In this document: piece after piece, positions 1-11,332 of the stretch | Layout: each line of letters begins with the position of its first letter | How positions within the stretch are numbered: position 1 is the stretch's first letter | Assembly: GCF_001642475.1 (NCBI RefSeq) | Contig: NW_019173948.1 | Span: 310,001 to 374,000 of the forward strand | Source: Fonsecaea monophora | Taxonomy: Eukaryota; Ascomycota; Eurotiomycetes; Chaetothyriales; Herpotrichiellaceae | DNA length: 64,000 nt | Reading direction: 5' to 3' | Position numbers and translations under genes: made by a program | Notes under the pieces: generated by a model | The model's input: only the letters and a program-made list of their open reading frames with translations | Database searches by the model: none | Told to the model about the DNA's origin: nothing

Positions 1-622
1 TGGACGGAGGTGGCGTTTCACGAACGGCATCCTCATCTGAAGAGTACGTCCGCCACAAAGGAGGTAGGTAGGTGCCATCCCGGACAAACCAGATTTGGGT
101 AGGTGAAGAGTGTCCGCTCAATCTCAAAGCATTTATTGTTCTCGCGATTCGGTTGAGGCCCTCCTGAGACACATCATGACTTCTTGAGCGGCTCTTGGTG
201 TGGACTGCGAGAGGAGGGAAAGGTAGGTCTGGCTGCGGTCTGGTGATCGATAAGAGGACATTGAGGCAGTGAGAGGTGGTCAAGCTGGCAAGGCTGGACA
301 AGGCTGGACAAGGCTGGACAAGGCTGGACAAGGCTGCCAAGGCGCTAGTACTTCCCCAGACCAAAACCAATGTCGACATCATATCCTCCGCCTCTACAGC
401 ACAGTATGGCATGGTCAACAGTGTGCTCACTCGTCTTCACTGCGGGTGTGGCAGAAAAGATGGGTGAGCACACTGTCGCCAGCGCCAAGCTATGGCATCC
501 ACGAAATTCTCAACGCTTTTCAAAAGTGTCTTCGTCGGACCGTTCACTGTCGCGCTTCTACTGTCCTTCGCAGACCCTCAACCCGCGTTCGATCGCTGCC
601 AATCGTTCAACCACGAAGCGCG
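1..622. other. Intergenic, upstream of first gene
   Basis: No supported gene. It holds a short 10-bp tandem repeat (listed separately) and the probable promoter and leader of the gene starting at 623. The frame of that gene stays open upstream to about 269, but without an in-frame ATG. Confidence 0.6.
281..340 (+). repeat. 10-bp minisatellite
   Basis: Direct tandem array of the unit AGGCTGGACA: four perfect copies from 291 to 330 with degenerate copies on both sides. It lies in the presumed 5' region of the downstream gene. Confidence 0.9.
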
Positions 623-3048
623 ATGGGGAAGAACAACTCAAAGAAGGCTGCGCGCCATGCTCGCATTACTCAGGACTTCTTTAACCAGGTTCCGGAATCA
701 TCTACGGAAGAATCGGCCAAGACCACCGCTGAGAGGCCTTCAATTTCTTTGCCCACGCAAGTCGCCAGAGCACTCAATTCTTTTGTCAACACTTCAAACG
801 CTCCCAATCCTACCATCTTGAGTGGCACCTTTCAACAGATCGATCTGGGCGACGACTACAGACAAGTTGTGAGTTTCTACCCATGTTACAGCGAGTGACA
901 GCGATTTCAGAGTCTGCTCATTACTGACACAAACTCGTCTCGTTTTGGCAGGCCTGCTTACTCGGAGAGCGTGTTTTCCACACCTTTGAGAGGAGCAAAG
1001 ACGCCGCTCGAGATCTCCTTCGTCACTTCTTCACCACTGCTTACTTGACTGTTGACCAGTCGACTGGCAAGAGAGAGTGGCGTGTTGACACGGACATCAA
1101 GATTGAAATTGTTCACGCTATCAAAACCAACAAATTCATCGGCCTCTTCACCAGTCAGAGACCTGTCAAAGGCACCAATCCTGTTGAATTTGAGGACGTC
1201 ATTGACTCTCCATCCTTCCTCGACGAATTTGACGTGATTGGCATCATTGTCGACTTCTTTTTTGACTGGGCGGTTCAGTGTGCGGATTTCCTCCGTCGTA
1301 ACCCAGACCACAAAGCTGTCGACATTCCTTTCAAGACCTACGTCGAACACTACCGTCCTTTCACCTGCATCGGCATCATCGAGATCGCTGCTGCCATCAG
1401 AAACGGAAAGACCATTGACATCGACCCTCGACCTCTCGAATTCTTCATCGCCGTCAGAATGAACAACATGGCTGATGAGCAGAACCTTCTCATCCAGGGT
1501 AAACCAAAAAAGACTGGCCGCAAGAACAACAAGAACAAAGGTGAAGGCAAAGTGAAAGCTACTGAACCAGATGCCACCAACATGGAGTACACTGCCAAAC
1601 CGGCTGAGAAGAAACAAGATGACAAAGACAATGCCGCCGACATGGATGTCGCTTCCAAACCTGTTGAGAAGAAACAAGTTGACAAAGATCATAACACCAA
1701 GAAGAATGTCGCTGTCAAAAGTGCCAAAGACTTGGAAGATGACAAAGAAGATACCAGAGAGGATGACGCTGCTGCTGAGTCCACTGTCACCAAAGTCGAG
1801 TCCACTGCTCAAGATGTCAAAGGCAAACAGGTCAACAAAGATAACATCACTCTCCCTGCCGCCACTGCTGCCACAGATCGCAACATTGCTGTCACTCCTG
1901 ATGAACTTCTTGCTACCATGACTGCTGGAATTCGCACTGCCCCTACTGGTCGCAACATTACTGTCACTCCTGATGACCATGTTGCTACTTTGACTGCTGG
2001 TGCTCGAAATATTTCCATCAACGACACACGCACAGATGAAGATCCGTATGGTCTCCGCAATCGTCGTTCGAAATGGTCTACTAGTGCTCATGGTTCTGCC
2101 ACGAACAACTCCACTGCCGAAGATGACGATCCGTTGAATCTTCGCGCTCGTTCGAGACTCCCAGCTGCATCCGTCATCCACACCGACATGTTCACTGACG
2201 CTGATGGTCCTACTCCTACTGGTCCTCCAATTCCTGGTCCTGCCACCACTGGTCATACCTCTGCCGGCACTCGATCTGGTTACCCTGATCTGGAGACTAT
2301 CCGAGCTCGTCGTCATGAAAGAATTCGTGAACGCTTAGCTAGACACGGCGCTAACTTTCCTACCGCAACTACCGCTACTACCGCTACTCCCACGACTGCC
2401 ACTGCCACGACTGCCACTGCCACGACTGCCACTGCCACGACTGCCACTGCCACGACTGCCACTGCCATGGCTGTCACTGCTACTGATGCGCCTGGGACTG
2501 AGTGCACTGCACCACCTCCTCGTGTTCGCCCTTGTCGTCGTCAAGCTTCTGCTGCGACTGCAGGATCCAGCACCACTCCTCAACAGCCACGTGCCGCAAA
2601 ACCACGTGAGACTGCCACCCAACGCCTTGCCAAGAACCGACTCTACCAAGAGCTCCAGGATCTTGTCAACACCAACTTCCCTTCTGCTGCGGCTCGCCGC
2701 ACGGCCTTCGCGCAGGCCAGACAGCGCCTTCTACATTCCGAGACGGTGGCGGCGGCACGCGGAGAGCAACCTCTGCGTGCCACTGCCACCAGGGCGACGC
2801 AGGAGGCATTGACAATCGGGCGCGACGACGCGTTGAACGCGGTCCGCCAGCAACGTGCTGCCGAGGCCGCTCGGATGAGGGCCAGCAGGGCCGGAACGGA
2901 GGCGAACGCTCGTGCCAGAGAGCAGGGGTTCGGGTTTGACATCGGGGGGATGGGTGGGTGGTATGGCGAGTTGGAGGCCATGCAGATCCAGGGTCTTGGT
3001 GGCAACAAGGCCACTGGCAAGAAGGAGGACGAGGCCAAGGAGAAGTGA
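623..3048 (+). CDS. Unrecognised Lys- and Thr/Ala-rich protein, 780 aa
   Basis: Two exons, 623-868 and 952-3048, joined in phase 0 across an 83-bp intron with a GTGAGT donor, a CTGAC-like branch site near 924 and a GCAG acceptor. The ATG at 623 begins MGKNNSKKAARHAR. Residues about 83-240 look folded (mixed hydrophobic and charged). A Lys/Glu/Asp-rich linker follows with repeated EKKQ-DKD units, then two imperfect copies of a segment containing NI-VTPD and AT-TAGxR. Residues about 547-589 are a Thr-Ala-Thr tract coded by 15-bp DNA repeats. The C-terminus is Arg/Ala-rich, probably helical, and ends in an acidic/basic tail. An AATAAA at 3163 could help 3' processing. I recognise no domain; nuclear or nucleic-acid binding would only be a guess from composition. 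A 452-codon open frame on the other strand (958-2316) is a shadow. Confidence 0.75.
2388..2466 (+). repeat. 15-bp coding tandem repeat
   Basis: About five near-perfect copies of a 15-bp unit (ACGACTGCCACTGCC) code the Thr-Ala-Thr tract of the 780-aa protein. The unit is a multiple of three, so copy-number change keeps the frame. Confidence 0.85.
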
Positions 3049-3991
3049 GAGGCCGTTCCTCACGGCAAGTTCCCCTTGGGGGTTTCGCGTGTTTAGAGCT
3101 TGGGTGAGACAAGATGACAAGATGACAACGCAAGGAGGCACACCGAGGCACTACAATAGTGCAATAAATGTCAACAACATTCACAATGTTTTCTTCTTCA
3201 TTGCTTTTCTCGTCAGTGCGTTGCTAGAGTCCTCGTCGCCGCCCCCGCCACCGTGTCTCTCACTCTGATCGCCATGACGGTCTCCTCACGATGTCGTCGT
3301 CGCCGCCGACCACGTACATTAATGATCTACCACAGCACATCCTCTGTTGTGATTACGTGCCATCGCATTCGAACCAGAGTTTCTCTCCCCTCCCCGGGGC
3401 CCCCTCTCATTCGCTCTTTTGTTGTCCGCAGTTCGCCGCCCCGTCTATATCGTTGCAGACGAGTTTTGTCTGGAGTGTATCTCGCTGTCATCTACCTATC
3501 TACCCGTCCACCCGTCCACCCGTCCGTCCCCTGGAGTTGTACATCTTGTGCACCACGGCCATCATGACGATCGTAACTGCGATAGCGGAGGTCGTGGTGT
3601 CGACTGCCACAAAGAAGATGACCATGATGACCACGATGACAACGACCTCGACCATGGCCTTGACGGCGACGACCAGGATCGTGACGGCGAAAGAGACAGT
3701 GGCATCAACGGTGGCGATGATACCAACGACGTTCTCCTGTCCGGCATCGCCCTTGGTGGAATTTGGCATGTCAAGCTGGCGCTGGGTGTTGCACGGTCCT
3801 TCATCTACCGAACCTGTCAACCTGCCAAATACACATGTCTATTCGTCGATCTATGTACGTGGAAAGTACATGGAAATGGAAATGGGAATGGAAATGTTGT
3901 GGATGACAGTATTTCGTAGTATCACGGTATCAAACCCTCTATTCTCATTGCCCGCCTCGTATCATTATTGTTGCTGTTGATTTTATCGGCG

Positions 3992-4046
<55 letters not shown>

Positions 4047-4776
4047 ACATATCTCTCAATTCTATCCCGGAACTCTTTTCCTTCTATGCACACGCACCAA
4101 ATGCTCTCTAACTCCAAAACAGGCAAAGAGGCAGAACCATACAAGCATGACATGTAAGCAAAGGAAAGTTGCATGGTCCTCTGTCCGAGTCCATGACATG
4201 TCTTGGTCTTCGAGGGGGGGAAGGATTGAGGACATCCAATATGAGCAAACTCGGGAACACCAAAGCGCCGAGACAACTTCAAAGTTGCTCTTCAAAGAAA
4301 AGAATCTTGGGATATGTCCCATCTGCGCAAATGGAATGGGACCTTGGCGTTCGTTATCCGTTGTCACTCATGATCCATGGGGGGGATAGATGATGCGTCG
4401 TTGTCAATGCTTTCAGGAAGGTATCCTTGTCTTCAGCCACGATATCTGTAGGTTGCGTTGGCAAGGACGAGTCTCCGCAATAATAGCTTGGTCTGCGAAC
4501 GGAGTGGCTGTTTCCTCACTTCTATCTGTTTGGAACCTTCAGGTCGCACACGTCCAGGGGTGTAGCGCGAGGTGAGATTGTGCTGGAAGCACCCTCTGTT
4601 TCTGGACGTCGAAGAGTTCCTGAGGCTGTTGACGACAGAAAAGATGACGACAGGGTGTTGTTTGTCGTGGTATCCAAAAACAAAAGGAATAATGCGGGTA
4701 ATGCCGTAAGAGACCGTTGCCGTATCAGAATCCTTGCTAGGTGATTTGTAAACTTGGCCGTCCGGGGCCAAACTTT
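3049..4776. other. Intergenic, with cryptic simple sequence
   Basis: Several overlapping open frames occur on both strands, but all have biased composition (Thr/Met, His/Asp or Val/Ile depending on frame), which points to cryptic simple sequence at 3555-3735 rather than a gene. Also present are short CCGTCCAC tandems near 3507, a GGAAAT-type hexamer run near 3870-3895 and a long GTT microsatellite. Confidence 0.5.
3991..4046 (+). repeat. (GTT)n microsatellite
   Basis: An uninterrupted GTT run of 56 bp (about 18.7 units). On the minus strand it would code polyglutamine in a short open frame (3983-4282) that has no other support as a gene. Confidence 0.95.
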
Positions 4777-5917
4777 TCAAGCCTCCTCCCTGGTACCCTG
4801 CTTCTCCCTTTCAATCTCGACCGACTCGCCGGGAGGTGTCGAGAGCATGCTTGACGGATTGTACTCCTTGGGAGCTGCGGACACGCTCGACGTCGACTGA
4901 GGCGGGACGTATGCGCTTGATAGGCGGGGGAAGCAAAACCCTGGGTGCAGGATGGTTTGGACCAGTGTGGCGATGATGACCATGCTAGAAAAGAGCTCGA
5001 ACATCAGTCTTGCGGATTCTCAGATTGGTTACTCGGTATGGCAGGATTGGGGAGGACATGGAAGTGATTAGAGATGACGATAGGAGGAAATGGAAAATCG
5101 GCCAATACATACCATCCATCAAGCGCGATAAAGGCAGGCTCAAACTGCATCACTGGGTTCGCCCACCCACCAGCCATTTCGACGATACGGTAGATACACC
5201 GAATCAGAATCGCCACGTAGGCGACGATGAAGCCGTACACAAAGAGCCGGAATTTCCTGTCACTCAGAAAGCCGCTCGCCTCGCGGGATAGGGGTTCGTC
5301 GCGCCCTCGCCAGCGGCTGAAGACGTACCACGACGCAGCACTGCCGAAGAAGATCAAGGTGACCACCTGGAAGGCAATACCGGCCATCATCAAGTTGTCG
5401 CCCGTGTCTTGCTGGGATTGGTTGTCGTCGGCCGTGGCAGCCATGCCGCCGCCAATTGCCTGGATGATCAGGGATATGAGGTCTCCGGTGATGAAAATCC
5501 ATGTGTACCAGTTCGGTCTGATCTTGGAGTACTGTGGCCCGAAAGCAAGGGTGATGTGCTTGAGAACCAGGTAGATGGCGGCAGAGTTGAAGGCAGGTCC
5601 CAAGATCAGACAGCAAATCTGGATCTGGAAGCCCACTCTGTCGAACGGATTGTTGTGCAGTATCACACGGCCAACGTATCCGAGCGCCTGGTCGACGCAG
5701 GCCAGCAACATGGCAATCAGGTACGTCCATGTCTTGTAGCGGATGCCGCAGAGAAGTTGTAGGGCGCCACACATGGCGAAAAGGGCCACGAAGAGGGCAT
5801 TTGCCCGATCGAAGGAAAATAGCCATAGATCGAGTTCTCAACAGGACATCGGGGTGTGACATCGGTGCAGTTGGCTAGGGGCAGAAAAAACGTCGAGTTG
5901 TCGTTGTTGTTAGCCAT
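4777..5917 (-). pseudogene. RTA1-family seven-TM protein, probably inactivated
   Basis: RTA1-like proteins are fungal multi-span membrane proteins linked to lipid translocation and resistance to toxic lipophiles. The ATG at 5917 gives a typical start with YGYFPS. TM1 to TM6 follow in another frame, from ANALF at about 5807 to FIALDG at 5115, including the family signature RCIYRIVE. TM7 and the tail (LMFELF, ILHPG, ends EEA) lie in an exon from 5008 to 4777. Two lesions are visible. First, one base appears missing near 5807-5815, so the N-terminus and TM1 are in different frames, and no intron bridges them. Second, the good intron 5112-5009 (GTATGT donor, CTAAT branch, CAAG acceptor) joins TG to A and creates TGA before TM7. 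Sequencing error could explain one lesion; two suggest a recent pseudogene. The family assignment is firm; the inactivity is inferred. Confidence 0.65.
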
Positions 5918-8108
5918 TGCTCAGGACAAGCCTGGGGGGGTCGAGGATTAGACAATGGGCAAAGATGATAGAGTAACAACGGGGGATACCAATGGTGATA
6001 CTCGCACGGCTTTTGAAGGAGTCAAAGAAGAAAAGACCCATACAGAGATACACCTATATGTACTCAGAGTCATACATGATGGATCCCCAGGCACCAACGA
6101 AACCAGGAGCCGACGGCACGAGAGCTGCAAAGCAAGGCTCTCTCTCGGATTGCCAGAGACGCGAATACGGAGGATTGGGACATGACAATCCGTCCCTGGG
6201 CGCAAGGTCTAGGCAAAACACGAGGCATACGATAGGGCGGCTTCTGGTGGATACACATGGTTTTCGTCTCGAGATCTAAGAAAAGGCCTCTCGTTGCCCA
6301 ACTCGGGTCTGTCGAGACGCATGCCATGTGGTTGGACCGTCGACCCAGGGTGACTACCATAACCCAATGACGGCGGAACAAGTCAAAGAAGGCTCTTTCC
6401 CCCATTGCTCATTGCAAAAGGGTATTGGATGCTGTGGTGTGATCTCGCAAGCTGAGCCCGAAAGCGGTTAGGACAAGGCTATACCCACCAGCCCAAGCAA
6501 TACCGAACCTGGGCAACAAGGCGGAAGGAGTTTTCCGTAGTCTTGCTTAAGCCTTGGTAGCGTTAAGATGGATATGCAGGACTTGTATTGTGCCGGTGGT
6601 CAAGGATCATCCTAAGGAGCATATCCTTGCGATATCAAAGTCGAGATTGAGAGCGCGAGAGGGAAGTTGGGAGTCGGAGAGTCGAAGCCGGAAGAACATT
6701 TCCTCCGTGCCGAGGATGTTTTAATTCGGCTCAATTCCTCGCATCGCACACGCAGTGCAGGCCATGGATGAATTCAATTCCTTCACTTTGTATTCAACCA
6801 ACTTGGATCCCTGCGCTGAGATAAGATGGCTTCTCTTCGGACTGCTTCCGGTTGTCTTACTACCCTTTCTGGGCCGCATCTCTGCAACCATGGGTTCTGT
6901 CGCACCCGAAAAGTCCGAAGTTGGTTGCGACCTCTGCGTATTTCGTGTCGGAACCCGAGATACGAACTGAACAAGCCCCTCCTTGACTGGGTCCATGACG
7001 CTCAGAGAGCCTCCTGTTTCCAACCTTAAAAATATGGCTTATCCCCATGTCCAGAGTCCGCGACGGCAATCGTCCGAACAAGCCTCAAAAGAAATGCTGC
7101 GCACAATCTTCAAAATGGAACAGCAAGCACATACCGTGTGCTTGTCGAGATGAGCCACGAGACACGCATGGCTAAAGACCCACAACCAGAACCACGTCCT
7201 CGGATATGAAACAGACTGCTCTGGAGTCGACCCCTTGCCCATCTAGCTCCATACTTGGCATACGATGATCATGCACTGACTGCGTGCTCTGCGAGAAAGG
7301 CATCCATCGTGGTTAAAGTGACATTGTGACTGTGGTGCATTCTCTACAGGTGCGACGTAGGGAAAAGAGCTCGCTGAGATGGGCACAAATGAAAATCCAG
7401 TGGTCACAGTGGTCACAGTGTTCCTCCCTCCATTACCCACTATTGGCCACCATCGAGGTTGACAGCTGTCAGAGTGACGCTCCTCACAGCAGACGAGAAA
7501 TCAAAAGCCTGCGAAACGGTAGGGAAGTCAATGAAAGGCGCATCTCGATCTGGAGAAGACGAGCCCTTGCCCACTAACCCTTGTCGCATCAGGTCATATC
7601 TCGCCACTTTGCCATTTCACTACTTCCATCTATATCTCTCTCCTCCTTCTCGAGCTGATTGAAAGCCATCTTTTCCTGAACGTAGGAGGAAAGAATTACG
7701 GACGCGCTCAACTAGGGCAGTGGAATGTGGTCCGATGCTAGGCTCACTTTGTTCTCGTCACCAGAAGTTCGCAAGACGCATCTACGCACCGCACAAATCA
7801 ACTCATTGGAAGTCAGCAAGGGATGAAGTTACAAAAATGTCATGGATTCTGTCCGAAATTCTCCGCACAGGCTAATCGCGTTGTCCAACTGGTCCCTACC
7901 TCAGTGCTGTCACTAGGAATGTGGTCTAAGCGCAAACAGTAGGACTTTCAATTTTTCCATCTCTTGCTACCAAAACTTCATCCTACTCCTACTGTAATGT
8001 GAGAATATTTCTACTGTTGAGCGTGTTTCTCGTGAGGTTTCCTCGAGTTCTCCCTTGGTTTCGCGTGCAGACACTACCACCGGAATTTCCTTTGCTCATC
8101 TAACCAAG
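5918..8108. other. Long intergenic region, no gene seen
   Basis: About 2.2 kb with only short, overlapping, unconvincing open frames. It holds a small tandem near 7401-7420 (GTGGTCACA-type units). The part next to 8109 is presumably the promoter of the acyltransferase gene; no specific element is recognised. Confidence 0.5.
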
Positions 8109-9620
8109 ATGGAGCAGTATATGCCTCTTCCATCCGATAGCCGCACGAGTGATCACATGGACGATCTTGAGCTCTCAGACATCGACATGGAAAAGATTCA
8201 TGAATACCCCTTGCCAAAATGGTATCGATTGCCCGGGTGGAGGATCTCATCGAGATGGGAGCTTCCGCAAAATTGGAAGATCTGGTCAAGAGACGACTTG
8301 ACGAAGCCAAAGAATATGGCGTCTCTGATCCTCGCAGGCTTCCTAGTCGCACTCCCACGGTTCCTGCGGCCAGGCGGATTGAAAAGACCGAAGAAACTGC
8401 ATCCGACAGCTTACCTTGATGCTCTGAGAGGCTGGGCGGCACTCCTTGTCTTCCGATTTCATATGTACTACAACAAAACGTGGCTTCTCGAGCTCCCGGT
8501 CGTTCGCGGGCTTCTCAATGGCCGTGCCATGGTCGAAGTCTTTTTCGTCATCTCCGGATACGTTCTCAGCTACCGACTTCTCAAGATGATGCGCAATCAG
8601 CAGCCAGACCTCCTTCGGGCTTTGGCTTCATCGACGTTCAGACGCTGGTTTCGACTGTTCATTCCGACCGGCACGGGCTCTTTGATCGTCGCCCTGGCCT
8701 CGTATTTCGGCTGGTGTCGAGGAGATCTTCGTCAGGGGACTTTCCTTGGTCAGATCTGGGACTGGTTCTGGGATTTCGGCTCGACCACTAATCCATTTGC
8801 CGATATCAAAGGCTGGTGGTATCCAAGCGTCTTCCGCACAAAGTACCTCGACCCGATGTGGACTATTCCTGTCGAGTTCAGAGGCAGCATAGTGCTGTTC
8901 TCATTTTGTGGCGTCGCTGCCTTCTTCTCTACGAGAGGTCGCAGGATCTGTTGTGCTCTTGTTATACTTCTCTGTTACTACTGGTGGACTATCTATGCGG
9001 CCCTGTTCTTGATCGGCTTGATGATAGCGGATCTTTCATTCGATCGCCATCCAGAACGCCTACACCCTGTGCCTCTTCCGCAGCGGCAGAACGAAGAAGC
9101 AGCACCAGGTCGCAAAACTAGCAGAAAAATCCTCACCAAGGTCGGGTGCAGTCTTCTAGTGGTCGTGGCACTCTTTCTCTTCGGACAGCCGCCAGACGGA
9201 TGGAGCTATCAGGGACCCTTCCCCTTCGACTACCTCAGCAAGGTTATACCGTGGTGGTACCCCCTCGACCTCAGTGAATACTTCTGGCTCAGCATCGGAG
9301 CTGGCCTCCTGGTTTTCGCCCTGGATAATTGCCGCATGCTCCAGATTCCTTTCGAGCTGAGCTTTTCTCAGTATCTCGGGGACATCTCGTTCGGCATCTA
9401 CGTCATGCATGATATCGTCAACTGGTGCTTCTACGAGCCCATCGTTGAACCTTGGCGCGCTGCGCACCTCGGCGATGGTTACTGGTCCGGACTCCCGGGG
9501 ATGCTGGTCACCACCACTGTTGTCCTTTGGGCCGCCGACTATTTCTCACGGATCGATGCCTGGGTCGTGTGGTTCGGCAAGTGGCTGGAGTCGAAAGCCT
9601 TTATCAAGGTGGGCAATTGA
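8109..9620 (+). CDS. Acyltransferase-3 family membrane protein, 503 aa
   Basis: Single-exon gene; the first in-frame ATG is at 8109. After a 100-residue cytosolic-looking N-terminus comes the acyltransferase-3 entry motif: AYLDALRGWAALLVFRFH, with the conserved RG and the His proposed as catalytic, then VEVFFVISGYVLS. At least eight further hydrophobic spans run to the C-terminus, ending near VVLWAADYFSRIDAW. Family members move acyl groups (often acetyl) onto sugars, lipids or small molecules at a membrane; the substrate here is unknown. The neighbours are an MFS remnant and an oxidoreductase, so a decayed metabolic cluster is possible but unproven. Confidence 0.85.
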   Translation: MEQYMPLPSDSRTSDHMDDLELSDIDMEKIHEYPLPKWYRLPGWRISSRWELPQNWKIWSRDDLTKPKNMASLILAGFLVALPRFLRPGGLKRPKKLHPTAYLDALRGWAALLVFRFHMYYNKTWLLELPVVRGLLNGRAMVEVFFVISGYVLSYRLLKMMRNQQPDLLRALASSTFRRWFRLFIPTGTGSLIVALASYFGWCRGDLRQGTFLGQIWDWFWDFGSTTNPFADIKGWWYPSVFRTKYLDPMWTIPVEFRGSIVLFSFCGVAAFFSTRGRRICCALVILLCYYWWTIYAALFLIGLMIADLSFDRHPERLHPVPLPQRQNEEAAPGRKTSRKILTKVGCSLLVVVALFLFGQPPDGWSYQGPFPFDYLSKVIPWWYPLDLSEYFWLSIGAGLLVFALDNCRMLQIPFELSFSQYLGDISFGIYVMHDIVNWCFYEPIVEPWRAAHLGDGYWSGLPGMLVTTTVVLWAADYFSRIDAWVVWFGKWLESKAFIKVGN

Positions 9621-10159
9621 GGGAATATTGGTTGACGCGGGTTCAGGGGCTGCAGTCTTGATGCCCTTCATCACAGTTCTGTACATGGGAGGGCTTTTGA
9701 GGTTACCGTTACCGGGCCCTTTTTTTTGGTGGACTTCCCTCAGGCTCGATACGAACTGCCAACAACATCCTTGGATTTTCTGAATCAATGTCGAAGGGGA
9801 AAATTGGGGCTTTACATATCTGTGTACCTACAAGACAAGACCGCTCGCTACTCTCCTCGTATTTATGCAAGCCAACCCAGCACTAAGAAATAATGATGAG
9901 TGATATAGAGTCGTCATCCAGTATCTCGTTTCCCTCTTTCACCCGCGATGATGGTTTAGTATCTGCATCAAGATGACCAAGATGAAGTCCTCTTCACCAC
10001 GTAGACGAGACCGGGGGATATTGTCGATGTGTATATACTTGCGCTAGAGCTCCTCCTGGTAGGTGGCCAACAGTATGAAATAGTGGCGCTGCGCTCTCTA
10101 ACCTTTTCGTTCGACATCTTGTTCTTGAACTTCTTCTTGTTAGAGGACTTTTGCTCAAT
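9621..10159. other. Intergenic, no gene seen
   Basis: 3' flank of the acyltransferase gene and 5' flank of the MFS remnant. It has a T-rich run near 9720-9728. Nothing else is supported. Confidence 0.5.
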
Positions 10160-10542
10160 ATGGATGACCTCGAGGCACAAGCTGATACCAGCCACTATGA
10201 GCTTGCTCCGGCTGCCACGGATATCAGCATTGCGTCCGAAGAGCATACCGTTCTCGATCCATCCCAGGGACCGACTCGGCTCTCGAAGCGTCAATGGGTA
10301 GCATTAAGCTCCCTTGTCTTCCTCTGTGCCATGGCCATCCCTGGATTTGCCCTTCCTTTCTCAGTCCTCAACGACATCAATAATGATATAGGATCCAGCC
10401 CGTCATATAGCTGGATGGCCGCAGGATGGACCATCGCGTCAGCACCATGAACGGCTCCGGTGGTGTCTGGACAATATTTGGCTCGCTCATTGCTCCACGA
10501 AATGCTGGTGCATGTGCCAATTCAGTGTCAGGGATGGACTGA
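10160..10542 (+). pseudogene. Remnant of TRI12-like MFS transporter
   Basis: From ATG 10160 the frame reads MDDLEAQADTSHYEL, then a basic LSKRQW followed by the first TM helix (ALSSLVFLCAMAIPGFAL) and the start of the second (SYSWMAAGWTIAS). This is the usual N-terminus of siderophore/trichothecene-type MFS pumps, which are normally near 550-600 aa. The frame stops at 10450. A second open piece in another frame (10441-10542, with MNGSGGVWTIFGSLIAPR) follows and also stops. No downstream helices are found in the next 800 bp, so most of the gene is gone. The family call rests on about 95 residues and is inference. Confidence 0.5.
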
Positions 10543-11332
10543 ATCCGTATCAAGTGTGAAAGGAAAGTGCGTATGAGTGGAGTTGGGCCTACCCAGTTCA
10601 GACAAAATCATCTACCTCTGGGTCTAACTTATTTGGTAGATATGTAACGTCTCACAAATCGGAAGGCGCGATATCTCTTACGACCAATCAAATCCGGGGT
10701 TGTTTCTTTCAACAATCTTAGCCTCCTTAACACTCGTACACAAACGGGTCTCTGTGGTAGCCTGCACAAACCTCAGTGATCTCGACCCTCGCCTGAGTTG
10801 TCCGTTGGTCTTCCTGATGGTCACGACTCGTGGCATTAAGTTCGGCGAGGGTGTCTGTGTCCACTCCAAATTGGGGAATAATGAACCAATCATTGGGTAA
10901 GATACATGCCCAAGATAGCCATACCTAGAAGGAGAAGGGTCTGAAGGTTGCTCGCTGTTTCCCAATCTCTCTCTCTCTCTCTCTGTCTCTTTCTTGTAAG
11001 TCTCTTGGACAAACTATCGCGTTCAATCACTTGATAAAAAATCACTGACGTAAGGCGCAAGGATCTTCTCTCGCCGAGTTTTGATGCTTCCTGACATGTC
11101 CAAGAAGTTGTGGTACTGGGGAAGATCAAACCCGAGATGGCGCTTTGCTGAGAGCCCAAAAAGGTGGTTAGGCGAAGATCAAGAGAAGAATATCTACGCT
11201 GAGCCAAGCAGAAAAGGAACGGGGAACAATGTTCATGGAAGACATGTTGATACCAGGTTATGTGCAGCACCTACGCCTTTCCCTGGTGTTTCCGTGCCAC
11301 CAGGCCAAAGTATGTAAGAAGACGCCTCGGTT
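10543..11332. other. Intergenic, with short CT run
   Basis: No gene seen. It holds a (CT)n microsatellite at about 10966-10990 and the 3' flank of the reductase gene. Confidence 0.5.

Noticed and set aside
958..2316. 452-codon open frame antisense to the first gene
   Set aside because: Shadow of the Thr/Asp/Lys codon bias of the plus-strand gene; Ser/Val-rich, and no homology recognised.
3291..3980. Long frames on both strands in 3.3-4.0 kb
   Set aside because: Biased composition in every frame and no splice structure; cryptic repeats explain them.
4433..4780. 115-codon frame just after the RTA1 tail
   Set aside because: TTG-started, no motif; best read as 3' UTR.
6070..6405. 111-codon minus-strand frame
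   Set aside because: Isolated, no motif, average composition of random frames in this gap.
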